A stretch of DNA of 64,000 bases from an uncultured Lachnospiraceae bacterium (GTDB taxonomy: Bacteria; Bacillota; Clostridia; Lachnospirales; Lachnospiraceae), in assembly GCA_900319245.1 (NCBI GenBank), contig ONNQ01000002.1, forward strand, positions 62,001-126,000. The letters run 5' to 3'. Shown here one piece after another: positions 8,497 to 17,339 of the stretch. The position numbers and the translations under genes are program-made. The stretch's first letter is position 1, and every line of letters begins with the position of its first letter. The notes beneath the pieces were generated by a model. It was not told the DNA's origin. It was given only the letters and a program-made list of their open reading frames with translations, and made no database searches.

Positions 8497-10050
8497 ATGA
8501 AAAGACAGTGCGGTATTCTTATGCCGGTATTTTCCCTTCCTTCCCGCTTCGGTATCGGATGCTTTGACAGGGAGGCGTATGCATTTATAGATTTCCTCAA
8601 GGAATCCGGCCAGAGCACATGGCAGGTGCTTCCTTTCTGCCAGACCGGGTTTGGCGACAGCCCTTATCAGTCTGTCTCCTCCTTTGCCGGAAACCCGTAT
8701 TTCATTGACCTGGAGCAGCTGATCGGCGACGGGCTCCTTTCCTGGCAGGAGTGTGAGTCTGTGTGGTTTGGATCCGACAACGAAAAGGTGGACTACGGCG
8801 CTATGTATGAGAACCGTTATCCCCTTCTTCGCAAAGCGTATGAGAGATTCAGAGAGGCCATGAACGGCAGACTTTCAATCGGCGCGTCAGGCCAAAAGTC
8901 CGAATACGAAGCGTTTCTTACAAAAGAGGCATACTGGCTGCGCGACTACGCGCTCTTTATGTCTATTAAACAAAGAGAGAACGGCAAGAGCTGGCAGACG
9001 TGGGAACACGGTCTTAAGATGCGGGAAGAGAAAGCGCTTCAACAGGCCGAAGCAGAACTGGCCGACGAAATGGGCTTTTATTTCTTCCAGCAGTACGAAT
9101 TTGAAAGACACTGGGAAAAGCTCCACGCCTACGCCCGCAAGCAGGGCATCAGCATTATCGGTGATATCCCGTTCTATGTGGCAATGGACAGCGCTGCCGC
9201 ATGGGCGCACAAGGAAATCTTCCGGTTTGACAAGGAAGGCACGCCCATCGATGTGGCCGGCTGCGCACCGGACGCTTTTTCCAAGACCGGACAGCTCTGG
9301 GGCAATCCTCTCTATGACTGGAAAGCGCTCAAGAAGAGCGGCTACAAGTGGTGGATCAACCGAATTGCCCGCAATATGGAATTCTATGATACGCTCCGCA
9401 TCGACCACTTTAACGGATTTGCGGAATACTATGCCGTTCCCTATGAAGATGAGACCGCTGAAAACGGTACCATCTGCAAAGGTCCCGGCATGGATTTCTT
9501 CAAGGCGCTCAAGAAACAGCTGGGCGAAGTGCCGATCATTGCAGAAGATCTTGGCACGCTTACGCCTGTCACAGAAAAGCTTCTTGAGGACGCCGGCTAT
9601 CCCGGTATGAAGGTGCTGCAGTACGCCTTTGACTGGACAGAATACAGCTATTACCTTCCCTATAATCATATTAAAAACTGCGTCGTTTATACGGGCACCC
9701 ACGACAATACGACGACCAGGGCCTGGATCGAGGAAATCAGTGACCACGACAGAGATCTGGCCAGACGCTATATCCATTCCGAGAATACCGATTACGGCAC
9801 CTTCGTTTGGGATATGATCCGTGAAGCATACCGCTCTGTAGCCGACCTCTGCATCATTCCGCTGCAGGACTACCTCGTCAAGGGCAAGGAAGCAAGGATC
9901 AATCATCCCGGCACGCTCGGAGAGAACTGGCAGTGGAGACTGCAGCCGCACTTCCTCTCTAAGGATCTTAGCAGCAGTATCTTTAAGCTTGCCAAATTAT
10001 ACGGAAGAATCCCCAAGAAAGACGAAGCGTCTGTGAAAGCCGACAAATAA
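8497..10050 (+). CDS. malQ: 4-alpha-glucanotransferase (amylomaltase, GH77)
   Basis: This cytoplasmic enzyme transfers alpha-1,4-glucan chains between maltodextrins or glycogen fragments. The protein is 517 residues, normal for GH77. The N-terminus reads GILMPVFSLPSRFGIGCFD, then SGQSTWQVLPFCQTGFGDSPYQS. The catalytic core shows IGDIPFYVAMDSA, the nucleophile region LRIDHFNGFAEYY, the acid/base region IIAEDLGTLTP and the third-acid stretch YTGTHDNTTT. The ATG at 8497 has AAAGGA ten bases upstream; an ATG seven codons earlier lacks a site. No other maltose or glycogen genes are adjacent. Confidence 0.95.
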   Translation: MKRQCGILMPVFSLPSRFGIGCFDREAYAFIDFLKESGQSTWQVLPFCQTGFGDSPYQSVSSFAGNPYFIDLEQLIGDGLLSWQECESVWFGSDNEKVDYGAMYENRYPLLRKAYERFREAMNGRLSIGASGQKSEYEAFLTKEAYWLRDYALFMSIKQRENGKSWQTWEHGLKMREEKALQQAEAELADEMGFYFFQQYEFERHWEKLHAYARKQGISIIGDIPFYVAMDSAAAWAHKEIFRFDKEGTPIDVAGCAPDAFSKTGQLWGNPLYDWKALKKSGYKWWINRIARNMEFYDTLRIDHFNGFAEYYAVPYEDETAENGTICKGPGMDFFKALKKQLGEVPIIAEDLGTLTPVTEKLLEDAGYPGMKVLQYAFDWTEYSYYLPYNHIKNCVVYTGTHDNTTTRAWIEEISDHDRDLARRYIHSENTDYGTFVWDMIREAYRSVADLCIIPLQDYLVKGKEARINHPGTLGENWQWRLQPHFLSKDLSSSIFKLAKLYGRIPKKDEASVKADK

Positions 10051-10082
10051 CCGCTTACAAAGCTTGTTTCCATCAGTTTATG

Positions 10083-10110
10083 TTGGATTAATCACACAAA
10101 GAGTGATACT
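10083..10110 (+). promoter_or_regulatory. Putative promoter of the class A PBP gene
   Basis: TTGGAT (10083-10088), a 16-base spacer and GATACT (10105-10110) lie about 39 bases before the PBP start, in an AT-rich gap without an obvious terminator for malQ. Confidence 0.4.
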
Positions 10111-10148
10111 ATCATTATGTAATATTTTATTAAAATTTGGAGGAAACA

Positions 10149-12638
10149 ATGGCTAAGCGAGAGCGCAGAAGAAGAAGAAAGAAAAGAAATCCTTTTCTTA
10201 GCTTTTTAAAGGTTTTGCTGCTTCTGATGCTGATATGCATTCTGGCAGCGCTGGGCGTATTCTATTTTGGCGGCTACTATGGCAGGATCAAGGCGATGAA
10301 GGACGAGGCGGACAGTTTTGTCAGCGAATCGACCAAGGAGACGTTTGTTCCGTCGCAGACAGGTGAGATCTATGACGCGGACGGCGACCTGATCTCGGAG
10401 ACGCTTCCGGAGAAGGATTCCAACTATCTGACCTATTCGCAGATTCCCGACTTGTTCAAGCAGGCTGTTGTCAGTATAGAAGATAAGAACTTTTATAAAC
10501 ATGGCGGCGTCGATTACAAAGCGATCGTACGCGCGGCCAAGGAACTGGTCGTGAACAGGCAGATCACGCAGGGCGGCAGTACGATCACGATGCAGCTCGC
10601 CAGAGGAATCTTTTTGAACAACGGAAGGACCTGGGAGAGAAAGATCGAAGAGATCTTTATTGCCTGGGACCTGGAGAAAAAGTATTCCAAGGACCAGATC
10701 CTGGAGTTTTATCTCAACAATATTTATTTCATGAACGGCTATTACGGAATTGCATCCGCCTGCGAGGGCTATTTTAACAAGACGCCCGACCAGGTCGACC
10801 TGTCGCAGGTGGCCTATCTGTGCGCGATTCCCAACAGCCCGACCTATTATGACCCGCTTGTGCACCCCGACCATACGATCGACAGAAGAAATCTGATCCT
10901 CGCCAATATGCTGGAAGACGGTATGATTTCGCAGGGCGAGTATGATCAGGCGACAAACGAGGAGATCACGCTGGATCTGTCCGCCAATCAGGACCGAAAC
11001 CTCAATGAGAACACCTATGTGCTCTCTTATACCTATAAGTGTGCGACGGAAGTTCTCATGCAGCTCGAGGACCCTGACTTCTCCTTCCGCTATGATTTTG
11101 CAAGCGATGAAGAGCGCGCCGCGTATGACAAAATATACAACGAGCTCTATGACGCCTGCCTGGCCAAGCTCTTTAAGGGCGGATACATCATCCATACTTC
11201 CTTTGATATGGAGAAGCAGCAGGAACTGCAGGCGAGTGTCGATGAAGCGCTCGCAGAGTTTACCGATACAGCCGACGACGGCAAGTACAAGCTGCAAGGC
11301 GCCGCTGTATGTATCGACAACAGCACCGGCCAGGTCATTGCCATGGTCGGCGGAAGATCCCAGGAGGATATCGATGCAGGTATTACGCTCAACCGCGCAT
11401 TCCAGAGCCACAGACAGCCCGGCAGTTCCATCAAGCCTTTGGTTGTCTATACGCCCGCATTTGAGCGAGGATATTATCCGGGCACACTGGTAGAGGACAA
11501 GGAGATCGAGGACGGCCCCGAAAACTCGGGCGGCGGCTACATGGGAGAGCTCGAACTGAGTGAAGCAGTCCAGCGGTCCCTGAACACGGTTGCCTGGCAG
11601 ATCTATGATGATATCTCGCCCCGATACGGCCTTTCCAAACTCAAGGGAATGCACTATTCCATGATCGTGGATTCGGACAATACCCTGGCAACCAGCCTTG
11701 GTGGTTTCACCTACGGCGTGGAGCCGGTTGAAATGGCATCCGGCTATGCAACGCTTGCCAATGACGGCAAATACCGTATTCCTTCCTGTATCACCTCTAT
11801 TGAAGACTACAAGGGAACAACGGTTTATACCTATGATGGAACCTCGTCCAAGATCTATGATAAGAACGCGGCCCGAGAGATGGTCAGCGTACTGCAGGGT
11901 GTCCTGGAGGAAGGCTGGGGAACCGGCCGCGGACTCAAGCTGAATAATGGCATGATCGCTGCCGGTAAGACCGGTACGACAGACGATACCAAGGACGGCT
12001 GGTTCTGTGGATTTACCCATTATTACACGACCGCGGTCTGGGTCGGCTGCGATACGCCCGAACCTGTGCGCGGCCTGCAGGGTGCGTCCTGGCCGGGACA
12101 GATCTGGAAGAATTTCATGAATCTGATCCACGAGGGACTCGAACCGGTTGAATTCAAGGACTATGACAGGGCCAAGGAAAAGAGAGCCCTCAAAGACCAG
12201 GATTATCATGACGACTACTACGATGATGATGATGATGATCAGCCCAAGATAAAAACGACGGCTGATACAGCGAAGACAGCCGAAACCGTGAAGCCTGTGA
12301 AAGATCCTAAGATCACCAAGCCTACACATGACGAGAAGCCAGATGATGGCAGCGGCACGGAACCCGGCGGCGATACCCCCGGCGGCGATACCCCCGGCGG
12401 TGAGACCCCCGGCGGCGACACGCCCGGCGGCGACACGCCCGGCGGCGATACCCCCGGCGGCGATACCCCCGGCGGCGACACGCCTGGCGGTGACACACCC
12501 GGTGGCGGCGACACCCCCGGTGGTGACACACCTGGCGGCGGTGACACGCCCGGTGGTGATACGCCCGGTGGCGGTGACACCCCCGGTGGCGGTGACACAC
12601 CTGGCGGCGAGACGCCATCCAATGGCGGTACAAATTAA
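10149..12638 (+). CDS. Class A penicillin-binding protein (PBP1A type) with DTPGG repeat tail
   Basis: This is a bifunctional peptidoglycan glycosyltransferase/transpeptidase anchored in the membrane. The order is a basic cytoplasmic start (KRERRRRRKKR), one membrane span near residues 18-40, a GT51 domain (about 65-240) with VVSIEDKNFYKHGGVD and QGGSTITMQLARG, then the transpeptidase domain with active-site SSIKP, a SLN motif and KTGTT. After about residue 680 the chain becomes acidic (DDYYDDDDDDQ), then a Thr/Lys/Pro spacer, then about 15 copies of D/E-TPGG to the end. The ATG follows GGAGG at 10139-10143. The 829 residues are long only because of the tail, which probably extends into or across the wall. 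Confidence 0.94.
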   Translation: MAKRERRRRRKKRNPFLSFLKVLLLLMLICILAALGVFYFGGYYGRIKAMKDEADSFVSESTKETFVPSQTGEIYDADGDLISETLPEKDSNYLTYSQIPDLFKQAVVSIEDKNFYKHGGVDYKAIVRAAKELVVNRQITQGGSTITMQLARGIFLNNGRTWERKIEEIFIAWDLEKKYSKDQILEFYLNNIYFMNGYYGIASACEGYFNKTPDQVDLSQVAYLCAIPNSPTYYDPLVHPDHTIDRRNLILANMLEDGMISQGEYDQATNEEITLDLSANQDRNLNENTYVLSYTYKCATEVLMQLEDPDFSFRYDFASDEERAAYDKIYNELYDACLAKLFKGGYIIHTSFDMEKQQELQASVDEALAEFTDTADDGKYKLQGAAVCIDNSTGQVIAMVGGRSQEDIDAGITLNRAFQSHRQPGSSIKPLVVYTPAFERGYYPGTLVEDKEIEDGPENSGGGYMGELELSEAVQRSLNTVAWQIYDDISPRYGLSKLKGMHYSMIVDSDNTLATSLGGFTYGVEPVEMASGYATLANDGKYRIPSCITSIEDYKGTTVYTYDGTSSKIYDKNAAREMVSVLQGVLEEGWGTGRGLKLNNGMIAAGKTGTTDDTKDGWFCGFTHYYTTAVWVGCDTPEPVRGLQGASWPGQIWKNFMNLIHEGLEPVEFKDYDRAKEKRALKDQDYHDDYYDDDDDDQPKIKTTADTAKTAETVKPVKDPKITKPTHDEKPDDGSGTEPGGDTPGGDTPGGETPGGDTPGGDTPGGDTPGGDTPGGDTPGGDTPGGGDTPGGDTPGGGDTPGGDTPGGGDTPGGGDTPGGETPSNGGTN
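12360..12614 (+). repeat. In-frame 15/18-base tandem repeat encoding (G)DTPGG
   Basis: About 15 near-identical 15- or 18-base units (GGCGGCGATACCCCC type) encode the PBP tail. Units differ mainly at third positions and some carry one extra Gly codon. Such repeats can change copy number by slippage while keeping frame. Confidence 0.92.
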
Positions 12639-12657
12639 GATTTCAACTCTATGTTAC

Positions 12658-12690
12658 AAAACGCTCCGGTCTACCGCCGGAGCGTTTTCA
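12658..12690 (+). terminator. Intrinsic terminator after the PBP gene
   Basis: AAAACGCTCCGG (12658-12669) and CCGGAGCGTTTT (12677-12688) form a 12-bp stem with a 7-base loop. The U-tract is short. Confidence 0.82.
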
Positions 12691-12711
12691 TAGTTTTTTC
12701 ATAATTATGTA

Positions 12712-12741
12712 TTTACAAATCAATCTTTTGACTAGGATAAT
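12712..12741 (+). promoter_or_regulatory. Putative promoter of the ABC transporter gene set
   Basis: TTTACA (12712-12717), an 18-base spacer and GATAAT (12736-12741) precede the ABC ATPase gene. The predicted start is near 12748. The leader holds a short ORF, ATG at 12761 to TGA at 12788-12790, that ends on the ATPase start codon. Confidence 0.5.
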
Positions 12742-12786
12742 AGAGAGTGGTGAATCTTATATGAAAAGGAGCCCAATGCGCATTTT

Positions 12787-13494
12787 ATGAGCGAACCATT
12801 CATCGTATTTGAAAATGTTGTCAAAATATACAAGATGGGCGAAGTTGAGATCCGGGCTGTAAACGGTGCCGATTTCACGATCGATCAAGGCGAGTTTACC
12901 GTGATCGTGGGCCCCAGCGGCGCAGGAAAAACGACCGTTCTGAACATGCTGGGCGGCATGGATAATTGTACGTCCGGCCGCATCCTTGTGGATGGCAGGG
13001 ACGTGAGCAGCAGCAGCGCCAGAAAGCTTACGGAATATAGAAGGCACGATATCGGTTTTGTATTCCAGTTTTATAACCTGGTGCAAAACCTGACCGCCCT
13101 TGAAAACGTGGAGCTGGCGTCGCAGATCTGCCGCTATCCGCTGGACGCGGCACAGACCATGCGGGAGGTCGGTTTATCCGACAGAATGAACAATTTTCCC
13201 TCCCAGCTGTCAGGCGGCGAGCAGCAGCGCGTCGCGATCGCAAGAGCCCTGGCCAAGAACCCCAAGCTTCTTCTGTGCGACGAGCCGACCGGCGCGCTCG
13301 ATTATGTGACAGGAAAGCAGATCCTCTCCCTGCTGCAGAGAACGTGCAGAGAGCGGAAAATGACGGTCATCGTCATCACCCACAACCTGGCGCTCACGCC
13401 GATGGCGGATAAGGTCATCCATATTCGAAACGGGAGAGTCGAGAAGATGGAGATCAACAAAGCGCCGCTGCCGGTGGAAGAAATTGAATGGTAA
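12787..13494 (+). CDS. ABC transporter ATP-binding protein (MacB/LolD type) without adjacent permease
   Basis: This is a 235-residue ATPase of the class that normally powers FtsX/MacB-like permeases exporting peptides or lipoproteins. Walker A is GPSGAGKTT, the Q-loop is FVFQFYNL, the signature is [15 protein letters not shown], Walker B is [12 protein letters not shown] and the H-loop is VIVITHN. The next two genes are complete exporters with their own ATPase domains, so this subunit has no obvious membrane partner here. The AAAAGGAG site is about 15 bases from this ATG but only 4 bases from the ATG at 12776 of a short upstream ORF ending in ATGA over this start, so translation may be coupled. 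Confidence 0.88.
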   Translation: MSEPFIVFENVVKIYKMGEVEIRAVNGADFTIDQGEFTVIVGPSGAGKTTVLNMLGGMDNCTSGRILVDGRDVSSSSARKLTEYRRHDIGFVFQFYNLVQNLTALENVELASQICRYPLDAAQTMREVGLSDRMNNFPSQLSGGEQQRVAIARALAKNPKLLLCDEPTGALDYVTGKQILSLLQRTCRERKMTVIVITHNLALTPMADKVIHIRNGRVEKMEINKAPLPVEEIEW

Positions 13495-13569
13495 TGGAGC
13501 TTCCCTGTTTCCGTGAGGAAGCAGTGGATTTGCAGGATCCGAAATTGGTATTTACAGTGAGGATACAGT

Positions 13570-15318
13570 ATGTTAAAGACACTTCTTGCACAAGTCAAAG
13601 AGTTTAAAGCAGCATCTCTGATGACGCCCCTCTTCATGATCGGCGAAGTCATCTGTGAGATGGTGATCCCTGTCCTGATGGGCCGGATCGTGGATATAGG
13701 AATAGGCGGGTCAGACATGCGCTACATATTACGGACCGGCGGCATCATGATCGTCGTGGCGCTCCTGGGCCTTATGTTCGGCATTCTGGGTGGAACGTTC
13801 GGCGCCAAGGCCTCTACCGGCTTTGCCAAAAATCTCCGTAAGGCCATGTATGACAACATCCAGACCTTCTCATTTGCCAGCATCGACAAATTCTCCACGT
13901 CGAGCCTGATCACAAGACTGACGACGGACGTGACCAATATTCAGAATGCTTACCAGATGATCCTGCGAATGGCCATGAGAGCGCCTTCCTCCATGATCAT
14001 CGCGATGATCATGTCCTTTATCATCAGCCCCAAGCTGGCCAGTATTTATTTCATCGCGGTCATTGTACTGGCTTCGATCATGTTCTTTGTCATGCGCCGC
14101 GCGACCAAGTATTTCCAGCAGGTCTTTAAGCGCTACGACGCACTCAACAACAGTGTGCAGGAAAATGTATCCGCCATCCGTGTTGTCAAGGCCTATGTCC
14201 GTGAAGAGTACGAAAAAGATCGCTTTCATAATGCGGCAGAAAGCATATATGAGATGTTTATCAAGGCCGAAATGACGGTAGCCGGCATTTCTCCGATCAT
14301 GATGACCGTCGTCTACAGCTGTATTCTGCTGATCAGCTGGTTCGGCGCGCACTTCATTGTTGCGGGCGATCTGGGAACCGGCGAGATGATGAGTCTTTTG
14401 ACCTATTGCATGAACATCCTGATGAGCCTGATGATGCTCTCCATGGTATTTGTCATGATCACGATGTCGGAAGCGAGTGCGAAGCGTATTGTCGAAGTCA
14501 TCAATGAAAAGAGTGATCTTATCAATCCTGAAAACCCGGTGATGGAAGTGCCGGATGGAAGTATTACGTTTGAGGACGTCGATTTCTCCTATCGGCCCGG
14601 ATCCGGTGAGCCTGTTCTCAAGGATATCAACCTCCATATCCATTCCGGTGAACGGATCGGTATCATAGGCGGCACAGGCAGCGCCAAGTCCTCGCTGGTC
14701 AACCTGATCAGCCGTCTCTACGACGTCACCAAAGGACGCGTTCTTGTGGGCGGCATCGATGTGCGAAACTACGACATGGAAGTCCTAAGGAACCAGGTGT
14801 CTGTTGTGCTGCAGAAGAATGTTCTCTTTAGCGGTACAATTCTGGACAATCTGCGCTGGGGCGACAAAGACGCGACGGAAGAAGAGTGCATCCGCGCCTG
14901 CAAGATGGCCTGCGCGGATGAATTCATAGAGAAAATGCCGGAAGGCTACAATACCTGGATCGAACAAGGCGGCACAAATGTATCGGGTGGTCAGAAGCAG
15001 CGACTCTGTATCGCAAGAGCACTTCTGAAAAAGCCCAAGATCCTGATCCTCGATGACAGTACCAGTGCCGTAGATACAGCCACCGATGCCAAAATACGCA
15101 AGGCCTTCATGGAAGAGATCCCTTCCACAACCAAGCTCATCATCGCGCAGAGAATCTCCAGCGTAAAGGATTGCGACAGGATCATCGTTATGGATGACGG
15201 AAGGATCAACGGCATTGGCACACACGATGAACTGATGGAGTCCAATGCGATTTATAAAGAAGTGTATGAGTCCCAGGTTGGCGGACCCGGCGATGCGGAT
15301 TTTGACGAAAAGAATTAA
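13570..15318 (+). CDS. ABC exporter half-transporter, degenerate ATPase site (TM287/YfiB-like)
   Basis: This 582-residue protein has an N-terminal six-helix ABC exporter domain (about 1-310) and a C-terminal ATPase (about 335-575). Walker A is GGTGSAKSS, the signature is NVSGGQKQR, and Walker B reads LILDDSTSAVD, with Asp where the catalytic Glu normally sits. In heterodimeric exporters such as TM287/288 the partner with this Asp is the non-canonical half. The next gene has a canonical site, so the pair should form a heterodimer exporting drugs, lipids or peptides; the substrate is unknown. AGTGAGG lies seven bases upstream of the ATG. The downstream gap to the partner is 51 bases. Confidence 0.92.
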   Translation: MLKTLLAQVKEFKAASLMTPLFMIGEVICEMVIPVLMGRIVDIGIGGSDMRYILRTGGIMIVVALLGLMFGILGGTFGAKASTGFAKNLRKAMYDNIQTFSFASIDKFSTSSLITRLTTDVTNIQNAYQMILRMAMRAPSSMIIAMIMSFIISPKLASIYFIAVIVLASIMFFVMRRATKYFQQVFKRYDALNNSVQENVSAIRVVKAYVREEYEKDRFHNAAESIYEMFIKAEMTVAGISPIMMTVVYSCILLISWFGAHFIVAGDLGTGEMMSLLTYCMNILMSLMMLSMVFVMITMSEASAKRIVEVINEKSDLINPENPVMEVPDGSITFEDVDFSYRPGSGEPVLKDINLHIHSGERIGIIGGTGSAKSSLVNLISRLYDVTKGRVLVGGIDVRNYDMEVLRNQVSVVLQKNVLFSGTILDNLRWGDKDATEEECIRACKMACADEFIEKMPEGYNTWIEQGGTNVSGGQKQRLCIARALLKKPKILILDDSTSAVDTATDAKIRKAFMEEIPSTTKLIIAQRISSVKDCDRIIVMDDGRINGIGTHDELMESNAIYKEVYESQVGGPGDADFDEKN

Positions 15319-15369
15319 TGAATGCAATAAACGCACGCCTGGTTTCGAGTAGTTCGGAGGATATGGAAA

Positions 15370-17319
15370 ATGGCAGAAGAGAGGAAGAATGAATATAAAG
15401 GCGGCGTTGGCGGCGGAAGACGCATGGCCGGGAGACCCCGTCCCAAAGTGGAGAATCCGGGGCTCTTGTTCAAGCGGATCATGCGCTACGTATTCCAGTA
15501 TTATGGGATCCATATGATCGTTGTGCTGATCTGTATCGTATTGTCGGTCGTTGCCAACCTGCAGGGAACGATGTTCACAAGGACCCTGATCGACAATTAC
15601 ATTACGCCTATGATCGGTCAGCCTGATCCGGATTTTGGCCCGCTTATGCAGGCGATGCTGCGTGTCGCCATGTTCTACGGAATCGGAATTGCGGCCGCAT
15701 TCACGCAGCAGGTTACGATGGTCCATGTCAACCAGGGGACGCTCAAGAGGCTCCGGGAAGATCTGTTTGACCACATGGAGAGCCTTCCCATTAAATATTT
15801 TGACACGCACGCGCACGGCGATATCATGTCTGTCTACACCAACGATATTGATACGCTGCGGCAGATGATCAGCCAAAGTATTCCGCAGATGTTCAACAGC
15901 GCGATCACGATCATCAGTATCCTGTCTATGATGCTGCTTCTGAGTGTTCCGCTGACGATCGTTACGCTCTGCATGGTGGTCCTGATGCTGTTCCTGACGG
16001 CACAGGTCACCAAGAGGTCCGGAAGTAACTTCGTGGAGCAGCAGAGGAATATCGGCAAACTGAACGGTTTTATCGAAGAGACCATGACCGGACAGAAGGT
16101 TGTCAAGGTGTTCTGCCACGAGGAGGAGTCCGTAAAGACATTTGACGAACTCAACGAGCAGCTCTATCAGAGCGCCTATAAGGCGAATGCGTTCGCCAAC
16201 ATGATCGGTCCTGTGAACGCACAGATGGGCAACGCCAACTATGTCGTGGTCGCGATCGTCGGCTCGATTCTGGCGCTCAATTCCTACGCCGGATTTACCG
16301 TCGGCGCGCTGGCAAGCTTCCTCACGCTCAATAAGGGCTTCAGCATGCCGATCAACCAGGTCAGCATGCAGTTCAACAGCATTATCATGGCTTTGGCCGG
16401 CGCGGAGAGAATCTTTAAGCTTCTTGACGAGCAGCCCGAGACAGACGAGGGATATGTGACCCTTGTCAACTGCGAGTATGATGAGAACGGAAACGTAGTG
16501 GAGACAGAGAAGCACACCGGTCAGTGGGCCTGGAAGCATTACCACAAACAGTCCGATCACAGCACGACCTACCAGAAGATGGAAGGCGACGTCACGTTTA
16601 ACGGCGTTGACTTCGGCTATCGGGACGACAAAATGGTTCTGCATGATATCGTCATTCATGCAAGGCCCGGCGAGCAGGTCGCACTGGTCGGTTCCACGGG
16701 CGCCGGCAAAACGACGATCACGAACCTGATCAACCGTTTCTATGATATACAGGACGGCAAGATCCGGTACGACAACATTAATATCAATAAGATCAAGAAG
16801 GCGGACCTTCGCCGTTCTCTCGGCATTGTACTGCAGGACACCCATCTGTTTACGGGTACGGTCAAAGAGAATATCCGCTATGGAAAGCTGGACGCGACAG
16901 AGGAGGAAGTGGTCGCAGCAGCAAAGCTTGCCAATGCAGACAGCTTCATCCGGAGGCTCCCGCAGGGATATGACACAATGCTCAAGGGCGACGGCGCCAA
17001 CCTGTCTCAGGGCCAGCGGCAGCTGCTGGCGATCGCAAGAGCCGCCATTGCGGACCCGCCCGTCTTGATCCTCGATGAGGCGACCAGTTCCATCGATACC
17101 CGCACAGAGAAGATCGTGCAGGACGGCATGAACAAGCTGATGGAGGGCAGAACGACCTTCGTCATCGCCCACAGATTGTCCACGATCAAGAACAGCGATA
17201 TGATCCTTGTTCTGGAGCAGGGCCGGATCGTCGAAAGAGGCAATCACGAAGAACTTCTGGCGCAGAAGGGACGGTATTATCAGCTTTATACCGGTAAGAG
17301 CGACGCTCTGACAGCATAG
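15370..17319 (+). CDS. ABC exporter half-transporter, canonical ATPase site (TM288/YfiC-like)
   Basis: This is the 649-residue partner of the preceding exporter. A basic Gly-rich N-terminus (GGVGGGRRMAGRPRPK) precedes the membrane domain (about 40-350). The ATPase domain begins near residue 405 and has Walker A GSTGAGKTT, signature NLSQGQRQLL, Walker B LILDEATSSID with the catalytic Glu, and H-loop VIAHRLST. A roughly 45-residue insert rich in charged residues and Trp/His (near 360-400) separates the two domains. GGAGG lies upstream of the ATG. Gene order and motif asymmetry support a heterodimer. Confidence 0.93.
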   Translation: MAEERKNEYKGGVGGGRRMAGRPRPKVENPGLLFKRIMRYVFQYYGIHMIVVLICIVLSVVANLQGTMFTRTLIDNYITPMIGQPDPDFGPLMQAMLRVAMFYGIGIAAAFTQQVTMVHVNQGTLKRLREDLFDHMESLPIKYFDTHAHGDIMSVYTNDIDTLRQMISQSIPQMFNSAITIISILSMMLLLSVPLTIVTLCMVVLMLFLTAQVTKRSGSNFVEQQRNIGKLNGFIEETMTGQKVVKVFCHEEESVKTFDELNEQLYQSAYKANAFANMIGPVNAQMGNANYVVVAIVGSILALNSYAGFTVGALASFLTLNKGFSMPINQVSMQFNSIIMALAGAERIFKLLDEQPETDEGYVTLVNCEYDENGNVVETEKHTGQWAWKHYHKQSDHSTTYQKMEGDVTFNGVDFGYRDDKMVLHDIVIHARPGEQVALVGSTGAGKTTITNLINRFYDIQDGKIRYDNININKIKKADLRRSLGIVLQDTHLFTGTVKENIRYGKLDATEEEVVAAAKLANADSFIRRLPQGYDTMLKGDGANLSQGQRQLLAIARAAIADPPVLILDEATSSIDTRTEKIVQDGMNKLMEGRTTFVIAHRLSTIKNSDMILVLEQGRIVERGNHEELLAQKGRYYQLYTGKSDALTA

Positions 17320-17339
17320 ACAAACATATGGAGATGAGC

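Noticed and set aside
10206..12329. A 707-codon minus-strand open frame over the PBP gene.
   Set aside because: The plus strand carries all PBP1A catalytic motifs; the antisense product has no family-like sequence.
12360..12614. Regular short repeats that could suggest a CRISPR array.
   Set aside because: The repeats are contiguous, have no spacers and encode an in-frame DTPGG tail.
13570..15318. Walker A with Ala (GSAKS) as evidence of a dead transporter.
   Set aside because: As I recall, this variant is common in clostridial exporters of this type, and the Asp-for-Glu change fits the normal degenerate half of a heterodimer.
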